Positions 8,791-16,854 of a stretch of 64,000 bases of DNA are shown piece after piece. The notes below the pieces were generated by a model that saw only the letters and a list, made by a program, of their open reading frames with translations, was not told the DNA's origin and searched no databases. Positions within the stretch are counted from its first letter, which is position 1. The number at the start of each line of letters is the position of its first letter. The stretch lies in the NCBI RefSeq assembly GCF_011801145.1, contig NZ_CP046172.1, forward strand, positions 8,680,001-8,744,000, read 5' to 3'. The translations under genes were made by a program, and so were the position numbers. The DNA is from Nocardia arthritidis (lineage in GTDB: Bacteria; Actinomycetota; Actinomycetes; Mycobacteriales; Mycobacteriaceae).

Positions 8791-9422
8791 TCGCCGAGGA
8801 TTCGGTGCTGCTGCGGGTCGGCGTGGTACAGGTGTTGCGGCTCGCCGGATTCGAGGTCGTGGCCGAGGTGGCCGACGCGCAGGCGTTACTCGCCGCCGTC
8901 GACCAGCATCGGCCCGACTTGGCCGTCATCGATGTCCGGATGCCACCGGATTTCCGGGACGAAGGGGTGCGTGCCGCGCTCACCATCCGGCGCGACCAGC
9001 CGGGCACGGCCGTGATGCTGCTCTCGCAGTACGTCGAAGAACGTTATGCCGCAGAGCTTCTCGCGACACAGACCAGCGGCGTCGGCTACCTGCTCAAGCA
9101 ACGCGTCGCCGATGTCGAGGAGTTCGGCGAGGCGCTGCGCCGCGTCGCCACCGGCGGCACGGCCCTCGATCCCGAGGTGGTGGCGCAGCTACTGGTGCGC
9201 CGCGACCGCGGCCCGCTCGACCGGCTCACCCCGCGCGAACGCCAGGTGCTGGAACTGATGGCCAACGGTCGCTCCAACGCCGGTATCGCCGCCCATCTCG
9301 TCGTGAGCGAGCGCGCGGTGGCCAAGCACATCAACAGCATCCTCACCAAACTCGATCTGCCGCAAGATGGTTCCGACCACCGTCGGGTACTCGCGGTGCT
9401 CCGCTACCTCGGCGCGCGGTGA
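8778..9422 (+). CDS. NarL/LuxR-type response regulator
   Basis: 214 residues. The receiver domain (about 1-120) has acidic residues Glu7/Asp8, the phospho-acceptor Asp52 in LAVIDVRMPP, and Lys in GYLLKQRV. The LuxR-type helix-turn-helix LTPRERQVLELMANGRSNAG is near residue 150, and AVAKHINSILTKL is the recognition helix. It overlaps the kinase gene by 13 bases and forms a classical pair with it. The regulated genes are not evident nearby. Confidence 0.92.
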   Translation: MRAVIAEDSVLLRVGVVQVLRLAGFEVVAEVADAQALLAAVDQHRPDLAVIDVRMPPDFRDEGVRAALTIRRDQPGTAVMLLSQYVEERYAAELLATQTSGVGYLLKQRVADVEEFGEALRRVATGGTALDPEVVAQLLVRRDRGPLDRLTPRERQVLELMANGRSNAGIAAHLVVSERAVAKHINSILTKLDLPQDGSDHRRVLAVLRYLGAR

Positions 9423-9423
9423 G

Positions 9424-9454
9424 TGCGCACCGACCAGGAACCGGTCGATGCGCA
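9424..9454. terminator. Hairpin between convergent genes
   Basis: Inverted repeat TGCGCA-C-CGACC / GGTCG-A-TGCGCA with a 7-base loop, placed between the stop codons of the response regulator and the oppositely oriented oxygenase. No T run, as usual in high-GC actinomycetes. Probably a bidirectional terminator. Confidence 0.5.
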
Positions 9455-9467
9455 AGAAGCGCACGGT

Positions 9468-10400
9468 TCACGCGCTGGCGATCGGCCGATCGGGTGCGAA
9501 AGACGACAGGCCGACGCTCTGATAGGTGGAGATCAGGCGACGATAGCGGCGACGGTTGCGCGCCAAGGGCGTATCCGTCGCCCACGCGGGCAGGCCGCGG
9601 TACGCCACCCGGAAAAGGGTTGTGAGAGCGACGAATTCGAGGTCGTGGCGGCGGGTCCAGCGGATGGGGAGCACCCTGCGGGCACCGGGATGCATTGTGC
9701 CGTAACCGAGTACGGCGGCTACATGTCCGGCCGCCGGGCGGGCCAGCCGCCACAGTGGTTCGGTCGCGGCGGGAAGGAAGGGTGGGCGTGGGGCGCGGCG
9801 CACGGTTTCCATAGCGGCGATGAGAGTCGGTGTGACCGTTAGCTTTTCGGCGGCCATCTGGTCGTAGTAGGCGCACAGCTCGGCATAGTCCTCGATCAGG
9901 CGGGAACGGCCGGGTAGTTGCAGCGGCTCGGTCTTGGTCCGGACATGATCCCAGAGCGCCTGATTGTCTGCGGCACTGAGCTTTTCGCCGGTCAGGGCGG
10001 CGAACGCGCCGCGGTACATGAAGAAGGTGCTGATCAGGATCCAGTTCCAGTTCTCCGGGTTGAGCGCACTGTAGCGGGTGCCGTCGGGGGCAACGCCCTT
10101 GACGTCGCGGTGCAACAGTTTGAGGCGTTCCATTTCGGCGGTGCTGTCGGCGTCTTCGCCGAGGAACACGATCTGATCGGAGGCCGCGGAGCGCGTCGCC
10201 CGCTCCCACGGAGTGTTGCGGATGCGGCCGGTGCGCTCGAGTGCGGCCGATATCGCGGGCAACATCGTCTGATCGAACAGCGCGGCGGCGAACAGCCCGA
10301 CGAAGACCGAACCGGCCACCTCCTCGAATCGCTCGACGACGCCGGTGGCCGTGCCACTCGCGGGCAGGGTCATGACATTGCTATGTACAGGGCACGTCAT
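9468..10400 (-). CDS. MpaB-family (DUF2236) oxygenase-like protein
   Basis: 310 residues. It shows the DUF2236/MpaB family landmarks: PAISAALERTGRIRNTPWER, LHRDVKG with HRDVKG as heme-ligand region, YSALNPENWNWILISTFF, and the C-terminal VGLSSFAPDRP. Family members are haem-binding oxygenases, such as the latex-clearing protein Lcp and fungal MpaB. No Tat or Sec signal, so cytoplasmic. It diverges from a TetR-type regulator; the two identical palindromes in between make it the likely regulated target, with a hydrophobic substrate or ligand as inducer (inference). Confidence 0.8.
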   Translation of the reverse strand: MTCPVHSNVMTLPASGTATGVVERFEEVAGSVFVGLFAAALFDQTMLPAISAALERTGRIRNTPWERATRSAASDQIVFLGEDADSTAEMERLKLLHRDVKGVAPDGTRYSALNPENWNWILISTFFMYRGAFAALTGEKLSAADNQALWDHVRTKTEPLQLPGRSRLIEDYAELCAYYDQMAAEKLTVTPTLIAAMETVRRAPRPPFLPAATEPLWRLARPAAGHVAAVLGYGTMHPGARRVLPIRWTRRHDLEFVALTTLFRVAYRGLPAWATDTPLARNRRRYRRLISTYQSVGLSSFAPDRPIASA

Positions 10401-10434
10401 GGGGACTCCTTCGTCCGAGCACTACCGATCATTC

Positions 10435-10478
10435 TGGTGCAGAATGGCACCAAATTCATCTGGTGCCAGAGTGCACCA
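10435..10478. promoter_or_regulatory. Two TetR operator palindromes, TGGTGC-N6-GCACCA
   Basis: The same palindrome occurs twice: TGGTGC 10435-10440 with GCACCA 10447-10452, and TGGTGC 10461-10466 with GCACCA 10473-10478. The centres are 26 bp apart. They lie between the divergent oxygenase (start 10400) and the TetR gene (start 10502), as expected for an autoregulated TetR repressor. Confidence 0.8.
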
Positions 10479-10501
10479 GAACTGACCGGAGAGTCAAGGG
10501 C

Positions 10502-11155
10502 ATGCGCGATAATCCCTGGATGGCAGCCACACGCAGTTACGGCGGCGAATCCGCGGCCGAGCGCCGCGCCCGGCGCCGCGCCGCGCTCATCGAGGCCGCA
10601 CTCGACCTGATGGCGGAGGGCGGGCCGAACGCGGTCACCAAACGGGCCGTCTGCGGGCGTGCCCGGCTCAACGACCGCTACTTCTACGAACATTTCGCCG
10701 ACCGCGACGCCATTCTCGAGGCACTCGCGCAGGAGGTGACGGGGCAGGGACTGGAGGCCGTCGTCACCGCGGCGCTCGCGCCCGCGCCCGATACCCGCGC
10801 CCAGGTGCACGCCTCCGTCGTGGCGGCCGTCGATTTCATGCTGGCGGATCCGCGACGCGGAAAGCTACTGCTGCAAGCCAACTCGTCCGAGGTCTTGCAG
10901 CGATCCCGGGTGACCAACACACGCACCATCGCCAATGTGATGGCCGCGATGACGCGCGATCTGCTCGACGACCGGGCCCCGAGCCAACTCGATACCGATA
11001 TGGCCGCCTTCGCCGCCGTCAGCGGCGTCATGGAGCTGTTCGCCGCCTGGCTGCGCGGTGAATATCCCACCGGCCGTGCGCATCTCGTCGAGCTGATCAC
11101 CGCGATGCTGCTCGCGGGCATCGACCTGTCCGCCCAGCTCCCTGCCGAGAGCTGA
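10502..11155 (+). CDS. TetR-family transcriptional regulator
   Basis: 217 residues from ATG 10502, with AAGGG just upstream; ATG 10520 (MAATRSYGG) is an alternative. The N-terminal helix-turn-helix is ALIEAALDLMAEGGPNAVTK with VCGRARLNDRYFYEHFADRD as the recognition part. The C-terminal ligand domain (about 70-215) is all-helical. It is divergent from the MpaB-type oxygenase and very likely binds the two palindromes at 10435-10478. Confidence 0.9.
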   Translation: MRDNPWMAATRSYGGESAAERRARRRAALIEAALDLMAEGGPNAVTKRAVCGRARLNDRYFYEHFADRDAILEALAQEVTGQGLEAVVTAALAPAPDTRAQVHASVVAAVDFMLADPRRGKLLLQANSSEVLQRSRVTNTRTIANVMAAMTRDLLDDRAPSQLDTDMAAFAAVSGVMELFAAWLRGEYPTGRAHLVELITAMLLAGIDLSAQLPAES

Positions 11156-11163
11156 AATACGAA

Positions 11164-11194
11164 CGGGCGGCCGCCGAAATTCGGCGACCGCCCG
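11164..11194. terminator. Strong bidirectional hairpin
   Basis: Long stem: CGGGCGG (11164-11170) pairs with CCGCCCG (11188-11194), and inside it CGCCGAA pairs with TTCGGCG. It sits between the convergent TetR gene and Bax-inhibitor-1 gene. Confidence 0.75.
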
Positions 11195-11219
11195 CTCTAT
11201 GCTCGAAAGCCGTTCGCTA

Positions 11220-12083
11220 CTAGTCGTTCTGGAAGTAGCTCAGCAGACGCAGGATCTCGACGTACAGCCACACCAGCGTGACGGTGAGGCCGAGCGCGAC
11301 GCCCCAGGCCGCCTTCTCCGGCGCCTGCGCCCGGATCAGCTGATCGGCGGCGTCGAAGTCGAGCAGGAAGCTGAACGCCGCGATACCGATCACGACCAGG
11401 CTGAAGATGATGGCCAGCGGGCCACCGTCGCGCAGGCCGAGACCGCCGGAGATGAAGAAGCCGGCGATCAGGTTGCCCAGCGCGAGCACCAGGACACCGA
11501 TCATGGCGCCGACGATGATCCGAGTGAATCGCGGTGTGACCCGGACCGCACCGGTCTTGTATACGACGAGCATGCCCGCGAATACGCCGAAGGTGCCGAG
11601 CACCGCCTGCACGATGAGCGCGCTACCGCCGACACCACCGAACTTGATGTTGGTGAACATGAACGAGAGCGCACCGAGGAAAAGACCTTCGAACACCGCG
11701 TAGGACAGCACGATCGCCGGGCTGTTCTGCTTGTTCGCGAAGCTCGCGACCAGCACGAGCACCAGGCCGATCAGGCCGCCGCCGACCACGAACAGTGGCG
11801 CGAGCGCGGTATTGGCGTGGGTGAGGGTGTAGGAGATGATCGCCGACAGCGCCAACACGCCCAGCGTGATGCCGGTCTTGATGACGACGTCGTCGATCGT
11901 CATCGCCCGGGTGGCCGGGACCGGCTGATACGGCTGGGTGTACTGGTCGTATTGCTGCTGGCCGTAGGGGTTGCCGTACTGGCCGAACTGGCCGGCATTC
12001 GGCATACCCGTTCCGAAGTTGGCGTAGCCACCGCCCTGCTGCCTCGGCAAGTTTCTGAAGACCGGGTTGCTCGTGGTACGCAC
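11220..12083 (-). CDS. Bax inhibitor-1/YccA family membrane protein
   Basis: 287 residues from GTG 12083, which has AAAGGGAC five bases upstream. The N-terminal 55 residues are a Gly/Gln/Tyr-rich cytoplasmic tail (YANFGTG, QFGQYGNPYGQQQYDQY). Seven membrane segments follow, from IKTGITLGVLALSAIISYTL to the C-terminal LGLTVTLVWLYVEILRLLS. This matches the actinobacterial Bax-inhibitor-1-like proteins (UPF0005), whose relatives act as pH-sensitive Ca2+ leak channels. The role here is unknown. Confidence 0.88.
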   Translation of the reverse strand: MRTTSNPVFRNLPRQQGGGYANFGTGMPNAGQFGQYGNPYGQQQYDQYTQPYQPVPATRAMTIDDVVIKTGITLGVLALSAIISYTLTHANTALAPLFVVGGGLIGLVLVLVASFANKQNSPAIVLSYAVFEGLFLGALSFMFTNIKFGGVGGSALIVQAVLGTFGVFAGMLVVYKTGAVRVTPRFTRIIVGAMIGVLVLALGNLIAGFFISGGLGLRDGGPLAIIFSLVVIGIAAFSFLLDFDAADQLIRAQAPEKAAWGVALGLTVTLVWLYVEILRLLSYFQND

Positions 12084-12209
12084 CTGCGTCCCTTTCTGGT
12101 GTCGTTTGCTGCTGTCCGTCGAGCCTTCGCTCGATATCCAACTGCTCGGTCCAACGTCCGACATTCGCGTCGAGTTCCCAGGAACCCGGATAGCCGGACA
12201 ATTCGGACT

Positions 12210-13358
12210 CTACCGCTGGGGCTCGTGCAAGCCCCGTACAGAACGTGTAACCGTGAATTTCCGATTGCGGCCGACCACTTCGGTCTGGCCGACCATGCGC
12301 TGGATCACACCACGGTAGTTGAGATGTGAGTTGAAGACTGTCCACAGCTCGCCGCCCGGTCGGAGCACCCGACCCGTCTCGGCGAACATCTTGATCGCCG
12401 AACCGGTGTGCACCGCGGCGCCGACGTGGAACGGCGGATTGCACAGCACCAGATCGGCACTGTTGGCGGCCGCGGTGGACATGGCGTCGTCGCGGACCAC
12501 CGTCACCCGGTCGTCGACGTGGTTGACCGCGGCGGTGGCGCGCGCCGAGGCGACCGCCGCGGCCGACTGGTCGGTGCCGACCACTTTGATGCGCGGACGC
12601 GCTTTGGCCAGCGATACGGCGAGAATGCCGGTGCCGCACCCCAGATCGATCGCATCGCGGGCATCGGGCTTCATCTGCTTCAGATGCTGCAGCAGGAATC
12701 GGGTGCCGATGTCGAGGCGGGCGCCGGAAAAGGCGGCGCCGTGCGCGATCACGTCGATGCCGAGATCGGCGATTCGCTCGCGCACCGGAAACGGCGGCTC
12801 CCCAACCGGTTTGGGACCCGCGACCAGGAGGGTGCGCGATTTCTGCCTGCCGCGGCTGGCGCGCACCTCGGAAAATGATTGGGCCAGAACGTCGTTCATG
12901 GAATGGGTCAGATATTTGTCGCGGCCGCCCGCGAACACCGTCACCTCGGGTGCGGCGTACCTGGCGATGGCATCGGCGACCTCGGCCAGCCCGCCGAGCA
13001 TGCGCGGCAGGCGAAGCAGCACCACCCGGACATCTTCTAGCAACTGCTGGCCGAGCAGGTGCGCGGTGTAGCGATCGGATAGGCCGACCGCGCGGGCGTT
13101 ATTGGCCAGCGCCAGCTCGCCGGTCAGCAGGTCTTGATGCACCCGGACCGCACGTAGGTCATGTCCGGCGATCGCGCCGATGGTCAGCGCGCCGTAGCTG
13201 TCGCCGATAACCGCAACTTCTCCGCTACCCGCAGCGGCGAGAGCTTCATCGGCGACGTCGAGGAGCAGCCGATCGGCGGCATCCACCGCGTAGAGGTTCA
13301 CCGCCTCCACGTCCGGATACCGCCGCAATCGGCCGAGCACCTCCTCGACATCGCACAC
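12210..13358 (-). CDS. Two-domain class I methyltransferase, RsmC/RlmG type
   Basis: 382 residues. The N-terminal half (about 1-185) is a degenerate methyltransferase-like domain (VAVIGDSYGALTIGAIAG). The C-terminal half is catalytic, with AIDLGCGTGILAVSLAK (SAM binding) and the N6/N2-purine methyltransferase motif NPPFH in DLVLCNPPFHVGAAV. This duplicated layout is that of the 16S/23S rRNA guanine-N2 methyltransferases RsmC and RlmG. Which rRNA position it modifies cannot be read from sequence. Confidence 0.82.
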   Translation of the reverse strand: MCDVEEVLGRLRRYPDVEAVNLYAVDAADRLLLDVADEALAAAGSGEVAVIGDSYGALTIGAIAGHDLRAVRVHQDLLTGELALANNARAVGLSDRYTAHLLGQQLLEDVRVVLLRLPRMLGGLAEVADAIARYAAPEVTVFAGGRDKYLTHSMNDVLAQSFSEVRASRGRQKSRTLLVAGPKPVGEPPFPVRERIADLGIDVIAHGAAFSGARLDIGTRFLLQHLKQMKPDARDAIDLGCGTGILAVSLAKARPRIKVVGTDQSAAAVASARATAAVNHVDDRVTVVRDDAMSTAAANSADLVLCNPPFHVGAAVHTGSAIKMFAETGRVLRPGGELWTVFNSHLNYRGVIQRMVGQTEVVGRNRKFTVTRSVRGLHEPQR

Positions 13359-13577
13359 GGGTCAAGTGTGCTAGATCGTTGCCCATCGGTCACGCGCACC
13401 CCCGGATCCGCTTGTGCCCGGCGGCCGGTCCGGGTCGCAGACCTGCTGCGAGACAAGGCATTACCGGCCCGCGCCGCGACCGCCGGATCGGGCCCGCTCA
13501 ACCCGCCCGACGACGACTCGCCGCCGCCATTTCCTGTTCACTGCGAGATCGGCTGCCGCTCAGTACGATCTGGCCCC

Positions 13578-14150
13578 ATGCGTTACAGGATGGTGTTGAC
13601 CCTCGCCGCTACCGCGGCGCTGCTCGCCGGTTGCGGCGGTGGGTCGAACACGGATGCCCCGAAATCCACGACGGCCGCGGCGGCGGCAGGTGCGGCGACG
13701 CCGGTCGCACCGCTGAAGGACGCGCAATCGAAGGAAACGAAACCGGCCAACGGGGCGGCGCTGACCGTCACCGATATCGGCATCGAACACCATGAGGGCT
13801 TCGACCGGGTGGTGTTCGCGCTCGGCGGCGACGGCACGCCGGGGTGGCGAATCGGCTACGCCGACAAGGCGGTTCAGGACGGCAGCGGTAAGACCGTCGA
13901 TGTGCCGGGCAAATCGGTACTGGAGGTGCGGATTCTCGGTTCGGCCAATCCGCCGGACAGTAAGGTCGCCGCGTACACGGGCCCCAACCCGACCTCGGAT
14001 GCGAGCGCACCGGGCATCACCGGCGTCTACGAATCCGCCGTCTTCGAAGGCACCACGCAATTGTTCATCGGGCTCAACGGCGCGAAGCCGAATTTCTCGG
14101 CGGGCCCCCAGAGCAACCCATCCCGGCTGGTCGTCGACATCGCCGCATGA
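13578..14150 (+). CDS. AMIN-like-domain lipoprotein
   Basis: 190 residues. A lipoprotein signal peptide ends in the lipobox LLAGC (Cys near residue 18). After a low-complexity Ala/Thr linker (about 20-55) comes a beta-rich domain beginning ALTVTDIGIEHHEGFDRVVF and ending SRLVVDIAA, which resembles the actinobacterial AMIN-like domain family. Exported and membrane-anchored; probably binds cell-wall polysaccharide or peptidoglycan. Ends just before the copper-type operator of the next gene. Confidence 0.8.
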   Translation: MRYRMVLTLAATAALLAGCGGGSNTDAPKSTTAAAAAGAATPVAPLKDAQSKETKPANGAALTVTDIGIEHHEGFDRVVFALGGDGTPGWRIGYADKAVQDGSGKTVDVPGKSVLEVRILGSANPPDSKVAAYTGPNPTSDASAPGITGVYESAVFEGTTQLFIGLNGAKPNFSAGPQSNPSRLVVDIAA

Positions 14151-14156
14151 GCCGGA

Positions 14157-14205
14157 ATACACCCGTACGGCCTAGGGGTATATCGAACCGGTAGAATGAC
14201 CGCCG
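14157..14205 (+). promoter_or_regulatory. Copper-box-like operator and leaderless promoter
   Basis: ATACACCC (14157-14164) and GGGGTAT (14175-14181) form an imperfect inverted repeat, similar to CsoR/RicR-type copper operators with their TACCC/GGGTA arms. A TAGAAT -10 element at 14192-14197 places the transcription start at about 14204-14205, on the GTG of the DUF6153 gene. The operator thus covers the -35 to -10 region of a probably leaderless transcript. Confidence 0.5.
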
Positions 14206-14633
14206 TGATTGAGCAGCGCAAGCGGCGAGCGTCCGGGGCGGCCCGGATGCTCGGCCTGCTCGCGCTGCTCGCCGGGATCGTCGCGATGCACGCGGGAGTA
14301 TTCGCATTTCCCGCGCACGGCGAATCCGGCGGTCATACCGGCGCCGCGATGACACACCACGCCGCATCCGCCACCGTCGAATCGGCGAAAATGCCGGTGC
14401 ACCAACAAGATTGCGGATCCGACGGCTGCGCCGCCGCGCACGGTGGCATACACGCGTGCGTCTTCGTGCTCGCGGCCTTCGCCCTCGCCATCGGCCTGGT
14501 GGTGCTGGCCAGGCTGGCCGTCGACCGACCCGGGACCGGTATCGCGCTCCCCCGGCACTGGCGACCGCGCCGCGAGCGTCCACCACCCTGGACGGTGCTC
14601 TCCCGCGCCGAATTGTCGATTCTGCGGATCTGA
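14205..14633 (+). CDS. DUF6153 family membrane protein, His/Met/Cys-rich
   Basis: 142 residues from GTG 14205 (ATG 14196 is in frame but would overlap the -10 element). A first membrane segment (MLGLLALLAGIVAMHAGVFA) is followed by an extracytoplasmic loop rich in His, Met and Cys (HTGAAMTHHAA, MPVHQQDCGSDGCAAAHGG) and a second membrane segment (ACVFVLAAFALAIGLVVLA). The DUF6153 family is found next to DUF305 proteins. The metal-ligand-rich loop and the operator suggest a copper role (inference). Confidence 0.75.
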   Translation: MIEQRKRRASGAARMLGLLALLAGIVAMHAGVFAFPAHGESGGHTGAAMTHHAASATVESAKMPVHQQDCGSDGCAAAHGGIHACVFVLAAFALAIGLVVLARLAVDRPGTGIALPRHWRPRRERPPPWTVLSRAELSILRI

Positions 14634-14722
14634 CAGGTCCGCCGCGCCCGCACACCCATTGCGCGAGCGCGGATTCCACCTGACTTCGATCCGACCATCG
14701 GCAATTCCCCAGGAGATCAATC

Positions 14723-15325
14723 ATGTTCACCACCCGTACCCGAATCGCGTTCGCCGCCACCGCGATCGCCACCGCACTGCTGGCCGCAGCATGCTCCGGC
14801 AACTCCGATAAATCCGACAGCGGCATGTCCGGTATGCAGCACTCGGCGACGAGCGCCGCGGCGCCTACCCGCACCGATTTCAACGATGCCGACGTCACCT
14901 TCCTGCAGATGATGTACCCGCATCACGCGCAGGCCGTCGAGATGGCCCAACTGGTGCCGAGCCGCAGCCAGAATCCGGACCTGCTCGCGCTCGCCGCTGC
15001 GGTGGAGAAGGCGCAGAGCCCCGAAATGCAGCGGTTCGCCGACCTGCTGCGGAGCTTCGGCAAGCCCGCGCCATCGGCCTCGGGCCACATGATGTCCGGC
15101 ATGATGACGCCCGAGCAGATGTCGGCGCTGCGGGCCGCCTCCGGCGCCGATTTCGACCGGCAGTGGCTGACCATGATGATCGAGCACCACAGTGGCGCGA
15201 TCACCATGGCGCGGACCGAACTTTCCAGCGGAATCAACAATGACGCGAAACAGCTGGCCACCGGCATCGCGGCCGATCAGCAACGCGAGATCGACACCAT
15301 GCGGGGCATGCTCGCCAAAAGCTGA
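14723..15325 (+). CDS. DUF305 (CopM-like) lipoprotein
   Basis: 200 residues with a lipoprotein signal (LLAAACSGN). Two DUF305 repeats follow, each with the hallmark: FLQMMYPHHAQAVEMAQLV near residue 60 and WLTMMIEHHSGAITMARTEL near residue 155. The linker is Met/His-rich (SGHMMSGMMTPEQM). CopM-type DUF305 proteins bind copper in the periplasm or at the cell surface. It is 89 bases after the DUF6153 gene, with AGGAGA before the ATG, so the two probably form an operon. Confidence 0.88.
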   Translation: MFTTRTRIAFAATAIATALLAAACSGNSDKSDSGMSGMQHSATSAAAPTRTDFNDADVTFLQMMYPHHAQAVEMAQLVPSRSQNPDLLALAAAVEKAQSPEMQRFADLLRSFGKPAPSASGHMMSGMMTPEQMSALRAASGADFDRQWLTMMIEHHSGAITMARTELSSGINNDAKQLATGIAADQQREIDTMRGMLAKS

Positions 15326-15771
15326 CGCTCGCGGGCATAGCGAATCCGTCATCGTGCGGTCAGCGAGCCGTCATCACCTGCGAAAACGCTGGCCGCCACG
15401 GATTTCCGGGCCCGGCGGCGCGGACTAGATTCGAGGCGTGTCGAGTTGGTAGTGGTCCCGGGCCGGTGCCCGCGGATCGGTCCGCACCTCCCTGAGTGCG
15501 CACGGCCGGTCGGGTATCCGGTCCACGGAGTTCCTACGGAGATGGGAACGCCGGGACGGAGGCGGAAAGTTCGTACGCACCGGGCTTTCCGCTTCTCGTT
15601 TCCGCCGCGCGCCGCCGAAGTCCTTGCGAAGCCCATTCACCCGGCTGACCGGTATGTCAATCCTGTTGTGCGACCTAATCTTTGATCGGCCGACGCGCCC
15701 GAGATCGGGCAACCCGCCCGCATCGCGAATAAGCAACGGCCGCGCCCGCGAATGCCGCCTACCATCGGATC
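15326..15771. other. Intergenic stretch without a supported gene
   Basis: Short ORFs exist on both strands but none has protein-like composition, a Shine-Dalgarno and a family signature together. No tRNA or clear regulatory motif seen. Confidence 0.35.
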
Positions 15772-15867
15772 ATGGACTTCATTTTGTCGGGGATCGTCGT
15801 GGTCGTCGGGGTCGCCATCGCGGGCGCGGCGTATGTGGCCTTCCTGGTACTGCGCGGCCGGAAGTGA
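15772..15867 (+). CDS. 31-residue single-span membrane peptide
   Basis: ATG 15772 to TGA 15865-15867. MDFILSGIVVVVGVAIAGAA and a short basic tail (LRGRK) form one membrane helix with positive-inside topology. Such short membrane peptides are often missed. There is no good Shine-Dalgarno, so confidence is limited. Confidence 0.4.
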   Translation: MDFILSGIVVVVGVAIAGAAYVAFLVLRGRK

Positions 15868-15880
15868 TTTCGCCGGGGCC

Positions 15881-16420
15881 TTAGCGGCCGTGTGCCCTGC
15901 AGACGGTGGTCGCCCTGTCCTTGGTGGCATTGAACTTGTCGATCACGCCGTTGAGCGTGTCGGTGTCCGGATTCCTCTCCAGCGTGCCTGCGAGATTATT
16001 CGCGTCGTCGCGGTAGTTCTTCAGCGCGGTGGCCACATCGTCGGGCACCTCTTTGGTGATTTTCTGGTCGATCTTGTTCGCGGTGTCGCGCAGCGATCCC
16101 ACTGCGGCGGCGGCCTTGTCCTTCTCGTCCGGCGCATGGTTGTTGCTGGCGTCGATATAGGCGTTGAACGACGCGACCGACGCCTCGTGCGCGTCCCGGT
16201 AGGTGCTGCATGCCGTGACGGCGGCGGTCTCGGCCGCGGCGGCCTTGGACGACGACGCCGCGATCGAGGAGGCGGTGACCTCGGAGGTGTATGCCGCCAG
16301 ATCCGACTGGTTCACCTGGGCATTACCCGCCACCTGCTTGCCGCAGGCGCCGATCAGCAGGATGCCGGCGGCGGTGGCCGCCGCGGCCGCGGCTAGTCCG
16401 GCTCGTTCCAGTCCTCGCAT
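15881..16420 (-). CDS. Hypothetical lipoprotein
   Basis: 179 residues from ATG 16420 (MRGLERAGLAAAAA). The lipobox is LIGAC near residue 25. The mature part is helical and rich in Ala, Asp, Lys and Ser, with two further cysteines (VTACSTYRDAHE and TTVCRAHGR) that could form a disulfide. It resembles small mycobacterial/nocardial alpha-helical lipoproteins of unknown function. Confidence 0.7.
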   Translation of the reverse strand: MRGLERAGLAAAAAATAAGILLIGACGKQVAGNAQVNQSDLAAYTSEVTASSIAASSSKAAAAETAAVTACSTYRDAHEASVASFNAYIDASNNHAPDEKDKAAAAVGSLRDTANKIDQKITKEVPDDVATALKNYRDDANNLAGTLERNPDTDTLNGVIDKFNATKDRATTVCRAHGR

Positions 16421-16628
16421 GATTATCCCTATCTCCCCGCAGGTGTTCCGGCCGCACACCCGGACATGAGCCGGACATTCCGACCGTACTTGCCCAGGTG
16501 CGTGTCGTCAGCACGGCATGCCGATATCGATTGTCAATCGGTACGCCACGGACCGGAACCCATCCGGCCCGAGGTGAATACTGTCAGGCTCGGACGATAT
16601 CGGAGAACCCGAGTGCGCTCCGGCCGCG

Positions 16629-16823
16629 TCAAGCCAGGCCGTAATCGCGGACGAAATCCTCCGTCAGATCGATGACCCGGAAGTCTTGGTCCTGGCGGCC
16701 ACCCGCGTCCGCACGAGGCAGCGGGTGGGCCGCGGCTAGCGGGTCCATCTCGAAATTCGCTGCCGGAACGTCATTTCCGGATCCGGCCCGCGCGACCGGG
16801 TCCGGGTGCTGGTCCGCCGACAT
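16629..16823 (-). CDS. 64-residue acidic peptide behind a histidine kinase
   Basis: ATG 16823 (MSADQHPDPVARAGSG) is preceded by GGAAGGGGAC, a strong Shine-Dalgarno. An upstream in-frame ATG at 16862 overlaps the kinase stop codon by 8 bases and is the alternative. The peptide is soluble and acidic, with a C-terminal RVIDLTEDFVRDYGLA that looks like an amphipathic helix. No family recognised. Its location makes it a possible accessory or output peptide of the two-component system; a ribosomal-peptide precursor is conceivable but no modifying enzyme is adjacent. Confidence 0.6.
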   Translation of the reverse strand: MSADQHPDPVARAGSGNDVPAANFEMDPLAAAHPLPRADAGGRQDQDFRVIDLTEDFVRDYGLA

Positions 16824-16854
16824 ATTGTCCCCTTCCATTGACCACCGGTGGTAT

